A stretch of DNA of 64,000 nt from JACDAE01 sp963744875 (GCA_963744875.1 CAVUVQ010000002.1:62001-126000), one strand, 5' to 3'; shown: positions 7,691 to 16,626, counted from the first letter of the stretch. Notes: generated by a model not told the origin, from the sequence alone. Program-made: numbers and translations.

Positions 7691-8068
7691 TTATTGGCGT
7701 TGTGCCTCATCCAGAAATTGCTCAAAACGCTCAATATTCGCTTGCAATTCGCTCCGAAATTGTTGCAACTCGCTTATTTTACTCTCGGCTTCGTGCAGGT
7801 GTTTTCGGAGCATAGCGAGGACTTTTTGTTTAGGCTGGATGCCACTTGGGTCAATAAAGTAGAGATCAATCACCTCAGCAATCTCTTCCAGGCTGAGTCC
7901 AAGGCGCTTGAGCTGGTCGATTTTCCGTAAGCGAGCAAGCGTTTCATCTGTATAGTAGTGATGACCGTGGCCTTCGCGCTTGCCCGGCGTAAGCAGCCCG
8001 ATGCTCTCATAGTAGCGGACTGTACGCTGAGTGACTCCTGCCAATTCTGCCAGGTCGCCGATACGCAT
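7691..8068 (-). CDS. MerR family transcriptional regulator
   Basis: A regulator of about 125 residues. The winged-helix domain begins MRIGDLAELAGVTQRTVRYY, continues with ESIGLLTPGKREGHGHHYYT, and is followed by the second helix pair (LARLRKIDQLKRLGLSLEEI). A dimerising coiled coil fills the C-terminus (HLHEAESKISELQQFRSELQ). There is no cysteine effector site, so this is not a metal-sensing MerR; the inducer is unknown. A TTG at 8080 with a GAGG upstream is an alternative start, adding four residues. The neighbouring dehydrogenase and the gene itself both carry the same palindrome in their promoters. Confidence 0.88.
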   Translation of the reverse strand: MRIGDLAELAGVTQRTVRYYESIGLLTPGKREGHGHHYYTDETLARLRKIDQLKRLGLSLEEIAEVIDLYFIDPSGIQPKQKVLAMLRKHLHEAESKISELQQFRSELQANIERFEQFLDEAQRQ

Positions 8069-8089
8069 CAACTGATCCAATTATTTTCC

Positions 8090-8147
8090 TCGAAATATGA
8101 CGTTAACGTTATGTTTCGAGTATACAATTGTGAGATGGCTTTGTCAA
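8090..8147 (-). promoter_or_regulatory. merR promoter and 30-base operator
   Basis: On the minus strand, TTGACA (8147-8142), a 17-base spacer and TATACT (8124-8119) make a near-consensus promoter. A 30-base imperfect palindrome centred on ACGTTAACGT (8090-8119, with TCGAAA and TTTCGA ends) starts at the last base of the -10 box and covers the expected start of transcription. Occupation there would block transcription, so repression is more likely than the classic MerR activation. Confidence 0.75.
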
Positions 8148-8165
8148 GAGGCTTTTTCTCGTAAA

Positions 8166-8612
8166 TCAGCCCATTGCATATAGTCGTACCCGCCGAGGTA
8201 TATCCTGCATTTCTTGTGTCGCGCCCATGCCAGCCAGTGCCAGTGAGGCTGAGAGGCGTATTACGCGCGAAAGACGTTTATTCTGTGCGATGTGTTGCAG
8301 GGGCGCGATCGCTTCTTGATCGTTGAGTTGTGTGAGTAGCCAGATCACTGCTTCTCGTTCATTTTCATCTGTGTGGAGGAGTGCGCGTACCAACTGGGTG
8401 GCGAAGCGGTTACCGAACGTCGTCTTATGCGCGTTCAAGCGTTTTTGGAGATCGCTGGTCGTCAGTGTACTATTGGTTGTGAGATAAATTAATTCGGAAA
8501 TGGTGTCTCGCAGATGGCGGTGAGACTCAAATGCTACGATGTTTTGCGTATGTCCGGAGGCGTTGGAGGTTCCAGCTATCTGCTGGGACTGCCTGGCGTC
8601 CCAATTTTCCAT
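8166..8612 (-). CDS. HEAT-repeat-like helical protein
   Basis: A 148-residue protein from the ATG at 8612, with AAAGG upstream. The C-terminal half (about 75-140) has paired helices of HEAT type: REAVIWLLTQLNDQEAIAPL, then QHIAQNK, then VIRLSASLALAGMG. It has no catalytic motifs and no signal peptide. It lies 41 bases downstream of the DUF402 gene on the same strand and is probably co-transcribed. Such repeats are usually protein-binding scaffolds; the partner is unknown. Confidence 0.6.
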   Translation of the reverse strand: MENWDARQSQQIAGTSNASGHTQNIVAFESHRHLRDTISELIYLTTNSTLTTSDLQKRLNAHKTTFGNRFATQLVRALLHTDENEREAVIWLLTQLNDQEAIAPLQHIAQNKRLSRVIRLSASLALAGMGATQEMQDIPRRVRLYAMG

Positions 8613-8653
8613 CAAGATATGCCTTTCGAGAGCGTGAAGTGGCTCTCACACAC

Positions 8654-9121
8654 TTATGATCCCAGCGGAGAAAATGCTTCGCTGTGGCTTGCTACCAACT
8701 GTAAAAGTGTTTGTAGTCCTGCGCGTGCCCCAATGCGTTGCTCTTCACTGAGCGTGGTGGTGGCAGCAAATTCGTCCTCATCCAGTAGCAGTGGCTTTCC
8801 CTGTGGGTTCACCCATACATCCAGGAAGAGATCGATTTGCTCTATACGGTCGTCAAAAATAACTGCTGGCTGGGCTATGTTGCAATACCAGCCCTTGCGT
8901 TGACCGTCAGACCCTACAATATCAAAAATATTGAACCAGCGATCGCTATAATAGTACTCTGTAAAAGAGTCGCCAGCTTCAAAGCGCGTATAACCCAGCT
9001 CTTTTGGTGGATTTGACCACGCTGCCTGGATAACGACTCTCGTGGGAGAGCGCTGAATGACTTCACCCTGGTAACGCAATATTTCCACGCCTTGCGGATC
9101 TTGTTTGATGACTGTGATCAT
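8654..9121 (-). CDS. DUF402 family protein
   Basis: A 155-residue DUF402 protein. The domain is recognisable by GWYCNIAQPAVIFDD, followed by IDLFLDVWVNPQGKPLLLDE and DEF. These acidic positions form the metal site in characterised members, which act as nucleoside-diphosphate or nucleotide hydrolases (for example FomD in fosfomycin synthesis, and Ntdp). Its substrate here is unknown. It is the first gene of a likely two-gene unit with the HEAT protein. The ribosome site is weak. Confidence 0.8.
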   Translation of the reverse strand: MITVIKQDPQGVEILRYQGEVIQRSPTRVVIQAAWSNPPKELGYTRFEAGDSFTEYYYSDRWFNIFDIVGSDGQRKGWYCNIAQPAVIFDDRIEQIDLFLDVWVNPQGKPLLLDEDEFAATTTLSEEQRIGARAGLQTLLQLVASHSEAFSPLGS

Positions 9122-9466
9122 GGTTTTCTTGCTGTCCTTAAGTCATCGCTCAAACACTGTATAGTGTACCTCATATCTACCTAATAGTCAAAAAAAACGA
9201 CTCACTTCTTTCTAAATTCGTCCTCAATCTTGATCTAATGTCTATTTTCTCTCAGAAGAAATAGAAAGGGTATAGATTAGAATAACTTTTCTGCCGTGCT
9301 ATGGTGAGGAGAGAGGCATGCTTTGCAAAGAAGCTTTCTGTTGTTCCAGTCTCTTGCACCCATGCCGAGAGTTGAACTTTCTTAATTGTAGAGAAAATGT
9401 ACAGGTCCTCTAAGATGTAGGCCCAACGTACACGATCAACATAGCGCAGAGGAAAGAGCTTTAATA
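9122..9466. other. Intergenic region, no gene supported
   Basis: A 345-base AT-rich gap between the divergent DUF402 and Kelch genes. An open frame of 74 codons on the minus strand (9252-9476) overlaps the Kelch start and has no family signature, so I leave it uncalled. I see no clear promoter pair. Confidence 0.5.
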
Positions 9467-11578
9467 ATGAGAACACGCTTCTATCTTTTGTTGCTGCTCA
9501 TCGTAGCGTCTCTGGTAGTGGTACCGGAGGTGAAAGCGCACGAAGCAGTGCCAGTTGGGACATGGACGGCGACTGCAAGCATGATAACGGCCCGCTATGG
9601 GCATACGGCAACCTTATTAGGAAATGGAACTGTTCTTGTCGCCGGAGGTCAGAACAACGCTGGTCAAGCGCTTGCGACCGCCGAAATATATGATCCTACG
9701 GCTGGGACATGGACGGCGACTGCAAGCATGATAACGGCCCGCTATGGGCATACCGCGACATTACTGAACGATGGCAGAGTGCTGGTCGCCGGAGGCCAGG
9801 ACAAAGGTGGTCATACGACTGGTACCGCCGAAATATATGACCCGGCGAGTGGAAGTTGGACAGCAACTGGAAATATGCTATTTGCTCGCACCTTCCAGAC
9901 GGCAACGGCACTGGGGAATGGGAAGGTGCTGGTGGCCGGGGGTCACAATGAGCGTGGCAGTGTTATCTCAATGGCCGAAATATATGACCCGGCGAGTGGA
10001 AGTTGGCTGGCAACGAGCAATATGATATTTGCCCGCATGTTTCATACAGCAACATTATTGAACGATGGCAGAGTACTGGTCGCCGGGGGCCGCGATTACA
10101 ACGGCAGTATTCTTACAACGTCAGAGCTATACGATCCAACAAGTGGCATCTGGACAGCAACCAGGAATATGAATGTGGCTCGCTCATTCCATACAGCAAC
10201 ATTATTGAAGAATGGGAGAGTGCTGGTCATTGGTGGGGGTGCCAGATTGGCAGAAGTGTATGATCCAGTAGCTGGAACCTGGACGGCAGTTGGCAGTATG
10301 GCCGTGGCGCGTGTAGCTCATAGTGCAACATTGTTAAACGATGGCACAATTCTTGTCACTGGTGGACGAGATAACAATAGCCAGGCCATCGCGACAACAG
10401 AGATCTATGATCCGACAAAAAATATCTGGTCGTCAACGGGAAGTATGGCCGCAGCTCGGTGGGGGCAAACAGCGCTATTGCTGGGAAATGGGAAAGTGTT
10501 GGCTATTGGAGGGCAGGATAATGCTGGTCACGCACTTGCTACGGCAGAATTGTTCGGTTTTGCTGATACGACTGCGCCAACCCTACAACTGCCAGCACCG
10601 CTAAGTGTAACTGCCACGGATGCGCAAGGAGCAACGGTTAACTACAGTGTCACGGCTACTGATCCTGATGATACAGCCAGCCAGATTACGACAACCTGTG
10701 CACCTGCATCGGGCAGCGTTTTTCTCATCGGAACAACAACGGTGAATTGTAGTGCACAGGATACGGCTGGGAATACGAGTACAGGAAGTTTTACTGTAGA
10801 TGTTGCTGCATTAGATACGACTGCGCCAACACTGCAACTGCCAGCACCGATCACTGCCGATGCAACCAGCCCACAGGGGGCAACCATCACATATACCGTC
10901 ATGGCCACTGATCCTGACAATACTGCTGATCAGATCACGACGACCTGTACGCCTGCATCGGGCAGCGTTTTTCTTCTGGGGACAACAACGGTGAATTGTA
11001 GTGCGCAGGATGCGGCTGGAAATACGAGCACAGGAAGTTTTACTGTAACTGTTCAGGATGTCACGGCTCCTACGCTGCAAGTACCGACAACAATCACGGT
11101 CGATGCTACCAGTCTACAAGGGGCAACCGTTAACTATGCGGTAAGCGCGACTGATCCTACGAATACTCCCGATCAGATCGTGATTGGCTGCACGCCACTT
11201 TCGGGAAGTGTCTTTTCAGTAGGGGCAACAACGGTTGATTGTAGTGCGCAAGATCCGGCTGGGAATATGAGTACGGCAAGTTTCCGCGTGATTGTGCAGG
11301 ATGTCACGGCACCAACGTTACAATTACCTGTAACGATCACGGCAGATGCCACAAATGATCAGGGCGCTGTTGTGAATTATACTGCCACGGCTACCGATCC
11401 TACGAACACCCCGGATCAACTCACCGTGAGTTGTACGCCGTCATCGGGAAGCGTCTTCCCAATCGGAACAACAACGGTGATCTGTGGTGCACAAGATCCA
11501 GCGGGCAATACGACAACTGGAAGTTTCCAGATCGTTGTCAGCCCTAAGGCCGTCATTGTAAACATCCACACCTTATAA
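9467..11578 (+). CDS. Secreted Kelch beta-propeller with four HYR domains
   Basis: A protein of 703 residues with a signal peptide (RFYLLLLLIVASLVVVPEVKA, cleaved near residue 25). Seven Kelch-like blades of about 49 residues follow, each with a TATLLxxGxVLVxGG core and an EIYDP end. Seven is the number needed to close one propeller. From about residue 365 there are four HYR (immunoglobulin-like) domains, each beginning with the pattern (D)TTAPTLQLP or DVTAPTLQ and holding a Cys pair. The protein ends shortly after the last HYR domain, with no sorting signal or membrane anchor. Likely an extracellular adhesion or matrix protein. Blades one and two share about 49 identical bases, which indicates recent duplication. 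Confidence 0.85.
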   Translation: MRTRFYLLLLLIVASLVVVPEVKAHEAVPVGTWTATASMITARYGHTATLLGNGTVLVAGGQNNAGQALATAEIYDPTAGTWTATASMITARYGHTATLLNDGRVLVAGGQDKGGHTTGTAEIYDPASGSWTATGNMLFARTFQTATALGNGKVLVAGGHNERGSVISMAEIYDPASGSWLATSNMIFARMFHTATLLNDGRVLVAGGRDYNGSILTTSELYDPTSGIWTATRNMNVARSFHTATLLKNGRVLVIGGGARLAEVYDPVAGTWTAVGSMAVARVAHSATLLNDGTILVTGGRDNNSQAIATTEIYDPTKNIWSSTGSMAAARWGQTALLLGNGKVLAIGGQDNAGHALATAELFGFADTTAPTLQLPAPLSVTATDAQGATVNYSVTATDPDDTASQITTTCAPASGSVFLIGTTTVNCSAQDTAGNTSTGSFTVDVAALDTTAPTLQLPAPITADATSPQGATITYTVMATDPDNTADQITTTCTPASGSVFLLGTTTVNCSAQDAAGNTSTGSFTVTVQDVTAPTLQVPTTITVDATSLQGATVNYAVSATDPTNTPDQIVIGCTPLSGSVFSVGATTVDCSAQDPAGNMSTASFRVIVQDVTAPTLQLPVTITADATNDQGAVVNYTATATDPTNTPDQLTVSCTPSSGSVFPIGTTTVICGAQDPAGNTTTGSFQIVVSPKAVIVNIHTL

Positions 11579-11591
11579 AAGCTAGATTGCT

Positions 11592-11629
11592 GTGGGGTGC
11601 CGTGGGTGGAATAAACCCATGCACCTCAC
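11592..11629. terminator. Hairpin between convergent genes
   Basis: An inverted repeat with one bulge (arms about 11592-11607 and 11615-11629, core TGGGT with ACCCA). It sits between the convergent Kelch and DUF2961 genes and has no strong T-run, so terminator function is only likely. Confidence 0.4.
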
Positions 11630-11671
11630 GTGCCTCACGATACCTGACAAAGAGTGTCCTTCATCAGGCTA

Positions 11672-13747
11672 TCATGGCAATATAAAACTATACATTTGAT
11701 AGCTAGAAGCCGTCCACGTGCTATTTTGTGGGTTTGTTGTTGGTACGAACTCAATACGCACACTCACCGCTGTTTTACCAGTTGTCAACGCGGCTGGCAG
11801 GGGAAAATCTTCATCGCGCCAGCAACGCGGATGTCCATCCGCATCGACGGTATTTGAGCCACTGGCATCGTACCATGTCCCGGCAAAGACGTTATCGAGA
11901 TAGACATTTGCACGCTGATTTGCAACGCAATCATCAAACGTTCGTCGTAAGAAGGCTCCAACATTGCGCGGAGCAAGTTTCATCGTAAAGCTTGCTGGAG
12001 CCGTTGTAGCTGTCTCATCCATAGTGATTAATGGATTATGGACGCGATATTCGTAGGCAGCCGTCATTTGATAACTTTGTGCGCCTGTTGTCTGATAACC
12101 ATGTAAAAGGCGGCTGGTTGGTATTGCTGGCGATACACTGTCACTGAAGAGAGCTGTCTGAGTGGGAGTGCCATACCAGAGCATCGTGGCCCGATAGGGA
12201 TTAGTAGTTTCATCCACTCCCCCATGTTCCCAACGTACGCGCAAGTGACGATTGAATGGAATAGAATCCGCAAGCAGAAAACGATAAAGTGCAGCCCCAT
12301 CCTGATCGCTACCTGCCGGGTTATTTGTACTGCTGGGGAGTCCACCGAGCGGAAGCGAGACCTGGTTGCCGCCATTCCAATAATTGCCGCCCAGACCCCA
12401 TTCCTCCGTCCCGGTTCCGGCTATCTGTGGCGTCCGGCTATCATCGATATAAATGTGTGGATCGCCCTCAAGGGTGCTACCAGGATTGGCAAAATTGATC
12501 ACCGTTCCGACCAGTTTTCCGCTGCCCTGTACATCTAGAAATGTCATATCCGCGCCAGCCTGTGGATGTGGGATGCTAGTGTAAGTTGCATGAAACGTAC
12601 CCCACCATTGTTGAGGATCGGAGAATGGCTCGTAGCGCACATTCCAGGTGATAGCATTCAAGGGAGTTGTGGCGATCATTGCAATATGTGCATGAGAAGA
12701 AAATGGCATCGGCCAGTAAAGATTGAAGTTCATAGCGCCGCTGGCATCAGTATTCGCGCCAGCGGTCCAGCCCTGCACCAATGGACGATCAGCAGGTTGA
12801 TAGACACCTGCCCCGTCACCTACCAGAAACTTGATGGGAGCACTGACATCGGGTTGTGTCTCTCCATCCCAATAAATCAACAGGCGTGCATTGCCGAAAC
12901 TTGCCATTTCTGACGCCGGAACCTGGAATGTCAGTGCGCGTATCTGGCTGGGACCAGTAAGGTTGACGACAGGTGTCTCTTTGCCAGTTGATAGGGTAAG
13001 ATGACCGCTCTGTTGTGAAAGAGTTGTGGTCGTGATAGCCTGCGCAGTGCAACGTAGAAGACTGGCAACATCGCTTGTATTTGTATTACTATTCCAGGTG
13101 CCGACAGGTGTACCATAGGGCAATTTGCGATAGAGCGCGTAGAAATTGCCATTGGTACGCTGAGAGGTCCATGTCATGCTCTGCTGAAATGGGATGGCAG
13201 TTTCCATAATGCTGCTTCCTTGCGTCTCTCGCTGATTGAGTGAAAGTGGATAAGGAAATGCGTGCGCTGGATTGGTCGTCGGATTCATCTGGCCGAGGTC
13301 GTTTGTGGTAATTGTGCTGGCAGGTTGCCCGTCCAGCGAGAGGTGCCAGGGCGCACCATAATTCTCCTGCATGCGCAGAAAAGTAACGATGCCCGGACCA
13401 ACCTGATCAAACAGAACATGTTCACCATCTGGAAGGACGCGCAGGTAATGTGTTCTATCAACATTGCTGCCGCCCAGGTCAGCGGTGGACTGCCCCTCCA
13501 CCCGATCGCCCATTTCCAGGTAGGAGAGCTTATCCAGGTGCCGATAGGCATCAAGTCCGAGGTAGAGCGGTGGTGCAGTATTTTTCGCTAGAGAAGTAAA
13601 TATATTCTGAGGAAGAAGTGTATTTTTACATATCTGGCTGCTTTGGTGCGAAGAGGGGCCAGGCAAAAAATGGATAGATAGCAGAATTATTGTAATGAGA
13701 CAAAGGAGGGGTAAAATGAAACGCATAGGAGAATAATGGCGGCGCAT
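11672..13747 (-). CDS. DUF2961 (GH172-type) secreted protein
   Basis: A protein of 691 residues from the ATG at 13747, nine bases after AAAGG. A longer open frame to 13906 is rejected because it is made of a dispersed palindrome. The N-terminus (about 8-30, RFILPLLCLITIILLS) is a signal anchor. The DUF2961 domain shows in YWPMPFSSHAHIAMIATTPL and EGDPHIYIDD, followed by GTGTEEWGLGGNYWNGG, which corresponds to the family's GTGTEDY segment. DUF2961 proteins include CAZy family GH172, such as difructose-dianhydride and alpha-fructo/arabinofuranosidase-type enzymes. A C-terminal beta domain contains RVRWEHGG. Likely extracellular glycan hydrolysis; substrate unknown. Confidence 0.8.
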   Translation of the reverse strand: MRRHYSPMRFILPLLCLITIILLSIHFLPGPSSHQSSQICKNTLLPQNIFTSLAKNTAPPLYLGLDAYRHLDKLSYLEMGDRVEGQSTADLGGSNVDRTHYLRVLPDGEHVLFDQVGPGIVTFLRMQENYGAPWHLSLDGQPASTITTNDLGQMNPTTNPAHAFPYPLSLNQRETQGSSIMETAIPFQQSMTWTSQRTNGNFYALYRKLPYGTPVGTWNSNTNTSDVASLLRCTAQAITTTTLSQQSGHLTLSTGKETPVVNLTGPSQIRALTFQVPASEMASFGNARLLIYWDGETQPDVSAPIKFLVGDGAGVYQPADRPLVQGWTAGANTDASGAMNFNLYWPMPFSSHAHIAMIATTPLNAITWNVRYEPFSDPQQWWGTFHATYTSIPHPQAGADMTFLDVQGSGKLVGTVINFANPGSTLEGDPHIYIDDSRTPQIAGTGTEEWGLGGNYWNGGNQVSLPLGGLPSSTNNPAGSDQDGAALYRFLLADSIPFNRHLRVRWEHGGVDETTNPYRATMLWYGTPTQTALFSDSVSPAIPTSRLLHGYQTTGAQSYQMTAAYEYRVHNPLITMDETATTAPASFTMKLAPRNVGAFLRRTFDDCVANQRANVYLDNVFAGTWYDASGSNTVDADGHPRCWRDEDFPLPAALTTGKTAVSVRIEFVPTTNPQNSTWTASSYQMYSFILP

Positions 13748-13793
13748 ATGCATTCGCCTTTCTTGTGAATAATTGTGCAACGGGCGTAATACC

Positions 13794-13881
13794 GTAGGGA
13801 CCCGGTTCGACCGCGTCCGCGATTTATCGGCCCTCCGCATTTTTTCGATGAATCGCGGACGCGGTCGAACCGGGTCCCTAC
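13794..13881. repeat. Dispersed palindrome, GTAGGGA type
   Basis: Arms of 36 bases (13794-13829, 13846-13881) are inverse complements with one mismatch and a 16-base loop. The ends are GTAGGGACCC and GGGTCCCTAC, and the arms hold the ATTTATCG motif shared by other elements. It lies between the DUF2961 gene and the lipoprotein gene. Confidence 0.85.
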
Positions 13882-13902
13882 CAGATCCGATATTTGCATA
13901 TT

Positions 13903-14505
13903 TCATACGAACTTAAACGATTGCAACATTGGTTGGAAGCTTTGCGTGTTAGCCTGATCGAAATCTTTTGTTGGAGTCGAATAAATCAACGTAAATGTCT
14001 GTGTTGAAGCGGTGCGTTGTGGATAGTCGCTGGAAAGGACAACGAGTTTCAGGCTATTCGTTTGCCCATTTGCGGTAGTATCAGCAGTTGCCGCTCCCTG
14101 GCTCCATGTAGTGCCGCCCATTGTAAGTGTGGGTGCAACATTGACCTGTTGAAAATTTGTCCCTTGTCCCTTAAAACCATTTAGTCCCCCGCTGATGGCC
14201 GTTGTGGGTGGAATAGCACCGTTGGGATTAGGAATCTCCTCAATCGTGAAAGCTGTCAGACCCTGAGAGTCTGTAAAAGTAACAAACGATCCCTTCCCTT
14301 TGACCGTCCATCCCTGTGGATAGCCAATGCTATAACCATTTCCCTGATAGGTTGTCAAGCTGGGTGTCGGTATTGGCGTAGGTTTCGTTTTTGCTGTCGG
14401 AGGGGTGCTATTTCCTGTACTACAGGCGGCTAGCAATAGTGTTAATAGCAAGCCGCAAGCGAACAAGAAATTGTGAGGACGGGTTTGCAATACTTGTTGT
14501 TTCAT
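13903..14505 (-). CDS. Lipoprotein with PsbP-like domain
   Basis: A 200-residue lipoprotein. The ATG at 14505 (MKQQVLQTRP) is preceded by GGAGG. The signal ends with the lipobox LLLAACS, so the mature protein starts at that cysteine. A Pro/Thr-rich linker (TPPTAKTKPTPIPTPS) is followed by a domain beginning YQGNGYSIGYPQGWTVK, the usual opening of PsbP/DUF-type single-domain lipoproteins. The C-terminal end FDQANTQSFQPMLQSFKF also fits this fold. Its role is unknown; such proteins are abundant in Ktedonobacteria. Confidence 0.75.
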   Translation of the reverse strand: MKQQVLQTRPHNFLFACGLLLTLLLAACSTGNSTPPTAKTKPTPIPTPSLTTYQGNGYSIGYPQGWTVKGKGSFVTFTDSQGLTAFTIEEIPNPNGAIPPTTAISGGLNGFKGQGTNFQQVNVAPTLTMGGTTWSQGAATADTTANGQTNSLKLVVLSSDYPQRTASTQTFTLIYSTPTKDFDQANTQSFQPMLQSFKFV

Positions 14506-14602
14506 AAAGAAAATGCCTCCTAAGATTTGAAAAATTTCGTACGGTCCACATTGCTTATTGTATAGAAAATAATAAAGGCGAGAAATATCCAATGTTGTGC
14601 CA

Positions 14603-16372
14603 TTATAACAGACTCATTCGGAAAAGCGTAGGGGCGTCACCTTGCGGGCGCTCGTTTCCCGATGAACTCTCTCGCATGAAAACGGGCGCCCGCAAGGTGA
14701 CGCCCCTACGCTTTTCCACTGGATGGACGGAGATCCTCGTTGCCCAGGCCTTCTCGGCATAATAAGAGAAATTCCCTGGATATGCACGAATGCGTTGATC
14801 ATCACCGATTGCAATGATGTGGGTCGCGATCTTATCCAGGAAGTAGCGATCGTGTGAAACGGTCAGGATTGTGCCTTCAAACTGCTCTAAAGCTACCTCC
14901 AGTACCTCCACGGACGGAATGTCCAGGTTGTTCGTTGGTTCGTCGAGCAGCAGAAAATTCGCCTCTGTAAGCATCAAGCGAGCGATCTGCAGACGGCTCT
15001 TCTCGCCTCCGCTCAGACTGCCGATGGTGGTGTGCATATCTTGATAGGAGAAGAGCAGGCGACGTAGAACTCCTATGGCCTGTGCTTCAGTAACGCGCTT
15101 CAATCTCCGCACAAAATCGAGCGGCGTGCTCTCGAAAGGCAATGTCTCCTGTTCCTGAGAGTAATAACCCACAACGACACTGGCCCCGATCTTCACCGTG
15201 CCCGTATCGGGTGGTATCATCTCCAGCAACGTTTTCAGTAAGGTCGTCTTGCCGCTGCCGTTTGCACCAACGATGCCCACGCGCTCTCCATAGAGGATGG
15301 TTAGATCGAACGGTGCAAATAGCTGGCGACCGGCGAGCGTTTTGCTCAGCCTCTTCACTTCCAGCACTTTCTTGCCACTGCGTTCAGCATCGAGATTGAC
15401 CTTGATTTTATTACGTTCCATGACGGGACGCTCGGCGAGTTCCTCTTTAATGCGTGCGATGCGTTTCTCCATGCTATGCATACGGCCCGTAAACTTATCA
15501 TTCAGCTTTGCCCACTCGCGCAATTGGACCAGACTGGCCTCTAAGCGTTTGATCTCGTCCTTCTGGTTCATATAGTACTCATAACGTTGTAGAAGCCGTC
15601 GTTGTCGCTCTTCGACATAATAGCTATAATTGCCATGATAGATGTCGATGGTGCCATCCTCAAGCTGGAAGATCTTGTCAATCGTCCGATTTAGCAGGTG
15701 GCGATCGTGCGAAATGATCATCACAGTGCCTGGATAGTCACGAATATATTGCTCCAGCCAGTCTTTCGCCTGCATATCGAGATGGTTATCCGGCTCGTCC
15801 AATAGCAAGAGGTCCGGTGTTTGTACCAGGATGCGTGCGAGGTTCACGATCTTCTTTTCGCCCCCGCTCAAAGAGCCGATGGTCTGCTGATATTGATGTG
15901 GAGCAATCCCCAGTCCCGTCAGCACAGATTTTGTCTTATGTTCGACCATATAGCCACCCATGGCCTCGAAACGCTCCTGTGCTTCTCCATATGCCTCAAG
16001 CACTTCGCTCATGGCGTCGGGGTCGGAAGCAATTTCTGGTGCGCCCATCTGTGCTTCGAGGGTATGTATCCTCTCTACAAGTGCCGCAAATTCGCTGGAT
16101 ACCTCCTCGACGATCTCAAAAACTGTTTTGTTGTACTGGCTTGTGGCGATCTCCTGTGCCAGATAGCCCAGCGTCATATTGCGTTTGCGGGCAATCGTGC
16201 CTTCGGTAGGATTCTCCAATCCTGCGAGTAGTTTAAAGAGCGTGGATTTGCCGCAACCATTCTCGCCGACCAGTCCGATACGCTCCCCTTCAAGGATATC
16301 CAGATTAAGATCGTCGAAGACGGAGTTGCCGCCAAAATCTTTGCTCACCGTAGAAAAATTGATCAGTAACAT
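14603..16372 (-). CDS. ABC-F family ATP-binding protein
   Basis: A soluble protein of 589 residues with two ATPase domains and no membrane segment. Domain one has Walker A GENGCGKSTL and signature LSGGEKK with LLLDEPDNHLD. Domain two has GANGSGKTTLL, SLSGGEKSRLQ and LLLDEPTNNLD. They are joined by a long coiled coil (about 240-325), the ribosome-reaching linker. ABC-F proteins act on the ribosome in translation rescue or resist antibiotics that bind the peptidyl-transferase centre. The leader peptide and hairpins upstream favour an antibiotic-resistance type. The last 35 or so residues, from VEKRRGVTLRAPVF onward, are encoded by a dispersed palindrome, which supplies the present stop codon region. 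Confidence 0.9.
   Translation of the reverse strand: MLLINFSTVSKDFGGNSVFDDLNLDILEGERIGLVGENGCGKSTLFKLLAGLENPTEGTIARKRNMTLGYLAQEIATSQYNKTVFEIVEEVSSEFAALVERIHTLEAQMGAPEIASDPDAMSEVLEAYGEAQERFEAMGGYMVEHKTKSVLTGLGIAPHQYQQTIGSLSGGEKKIVNLARILVQTPDLLLLDEPDNHLDMQAKDWLEQYIRDYPGTVMIISHDRHLLNRTIDKIFQLEDGTIDIYHGNYSYYVEERQRRLLQRYEYYMNQKDEIKRLEASLVQLREWAKLNDKFTGRMHSMEKRIARIKEELAERPVMERNKIKVNLDAERSGKKVLEVKRLSKTLAGRQLFAPFDLTILYGERVGIVGANGSGKTTLLKTLLEMIPPDTGTVKIGASVVVGYYSQEQETLPFESTPLDFVRRLKRVTEAQAIGVLRRLLFSYQDMHTTIGSLSGGEKSRLQIARLMLTEANFLLLDEPTNNLDIPSVEVLEVALEQFEGTILTVSHDRYFLDKIATHIIAIGDDQRIRAYPGNFSYYAEKAWATRISVHPVEKRRGVTLRAPVFMRESSSGNERPQGDAPTLFRMSLL
14620..14717. repeat. Dispersed palindrome inside ABC-F 3' end
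   Basis: Two 38-base arms (14620-14657, 14680-14717) are inverse complements with a single mismatch and a 22-base loop. The visible core is GTAGGGGCGTCACC. It lies inside the ABC-F reading frame and encodes its C-terminal tail. Confidence 0.88.
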
Positions 16373-16401
16373 AGCTTCTTCCTTTGCTTGTTGTCAATGT
16401 A

Positions 16402-16430
16402 TGGACGGGCTTATAAATCGCGCCCGTACA
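16402..16430. repeat. Short element of the dispersed family
   Basis: ACGGGC, TTATAAATC and GCGCCCGT make a short imperfect inverted repeat 30 bases upstream of the ABC-F start, with the same ATAAATCGCGCCC motif as the longer elements. Confidence 0.45.
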
Positions 16431-16536
16431 AGGGAAAAGATGACAGGGTGAAGGGCCTGGCTCTGTTATACAGAGGAAAGAAGCTTGAGATGACTGACAG
16501 AGAGGGGGAAGAGCAGTTTCACGCAACGAAGGGAGA

Positions 16537-16626
16537 CTTACGACTCAGCTAGCTGTTGAGTGTAAGCGACATCATTGGATCGGCACCACTTTCCACCGCA
16601 TAAGCAATTGTGCCAGGCTTATGCGG
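16537..16626 (-). promoter_or_regulatory. Two leader hairpins upstream of ABC-F
   Basis: On the minus strand, the first hairpin has perfect 9-base arms CCGCATAAG and CTTATGCGG (16626-16618 and 16604-16596) with a 13-base loop. Its left arm contains the stop codon of the leader peptide. A second hairpin with arms CTTAC and GTAAG and an inner CTCA/TGAG lies at 16566-16537. A ribosome stalled in the leader ORF would open the first hairpin. This is the layout of ribosome-mediated attenuation. Confidence 0.5.

Noticed and set aside
9252..9476. A 74-codon open frame on the minus strand
   Set aside because: It overlaps the Kelch start, has no convincing ribosome site and no family signature.
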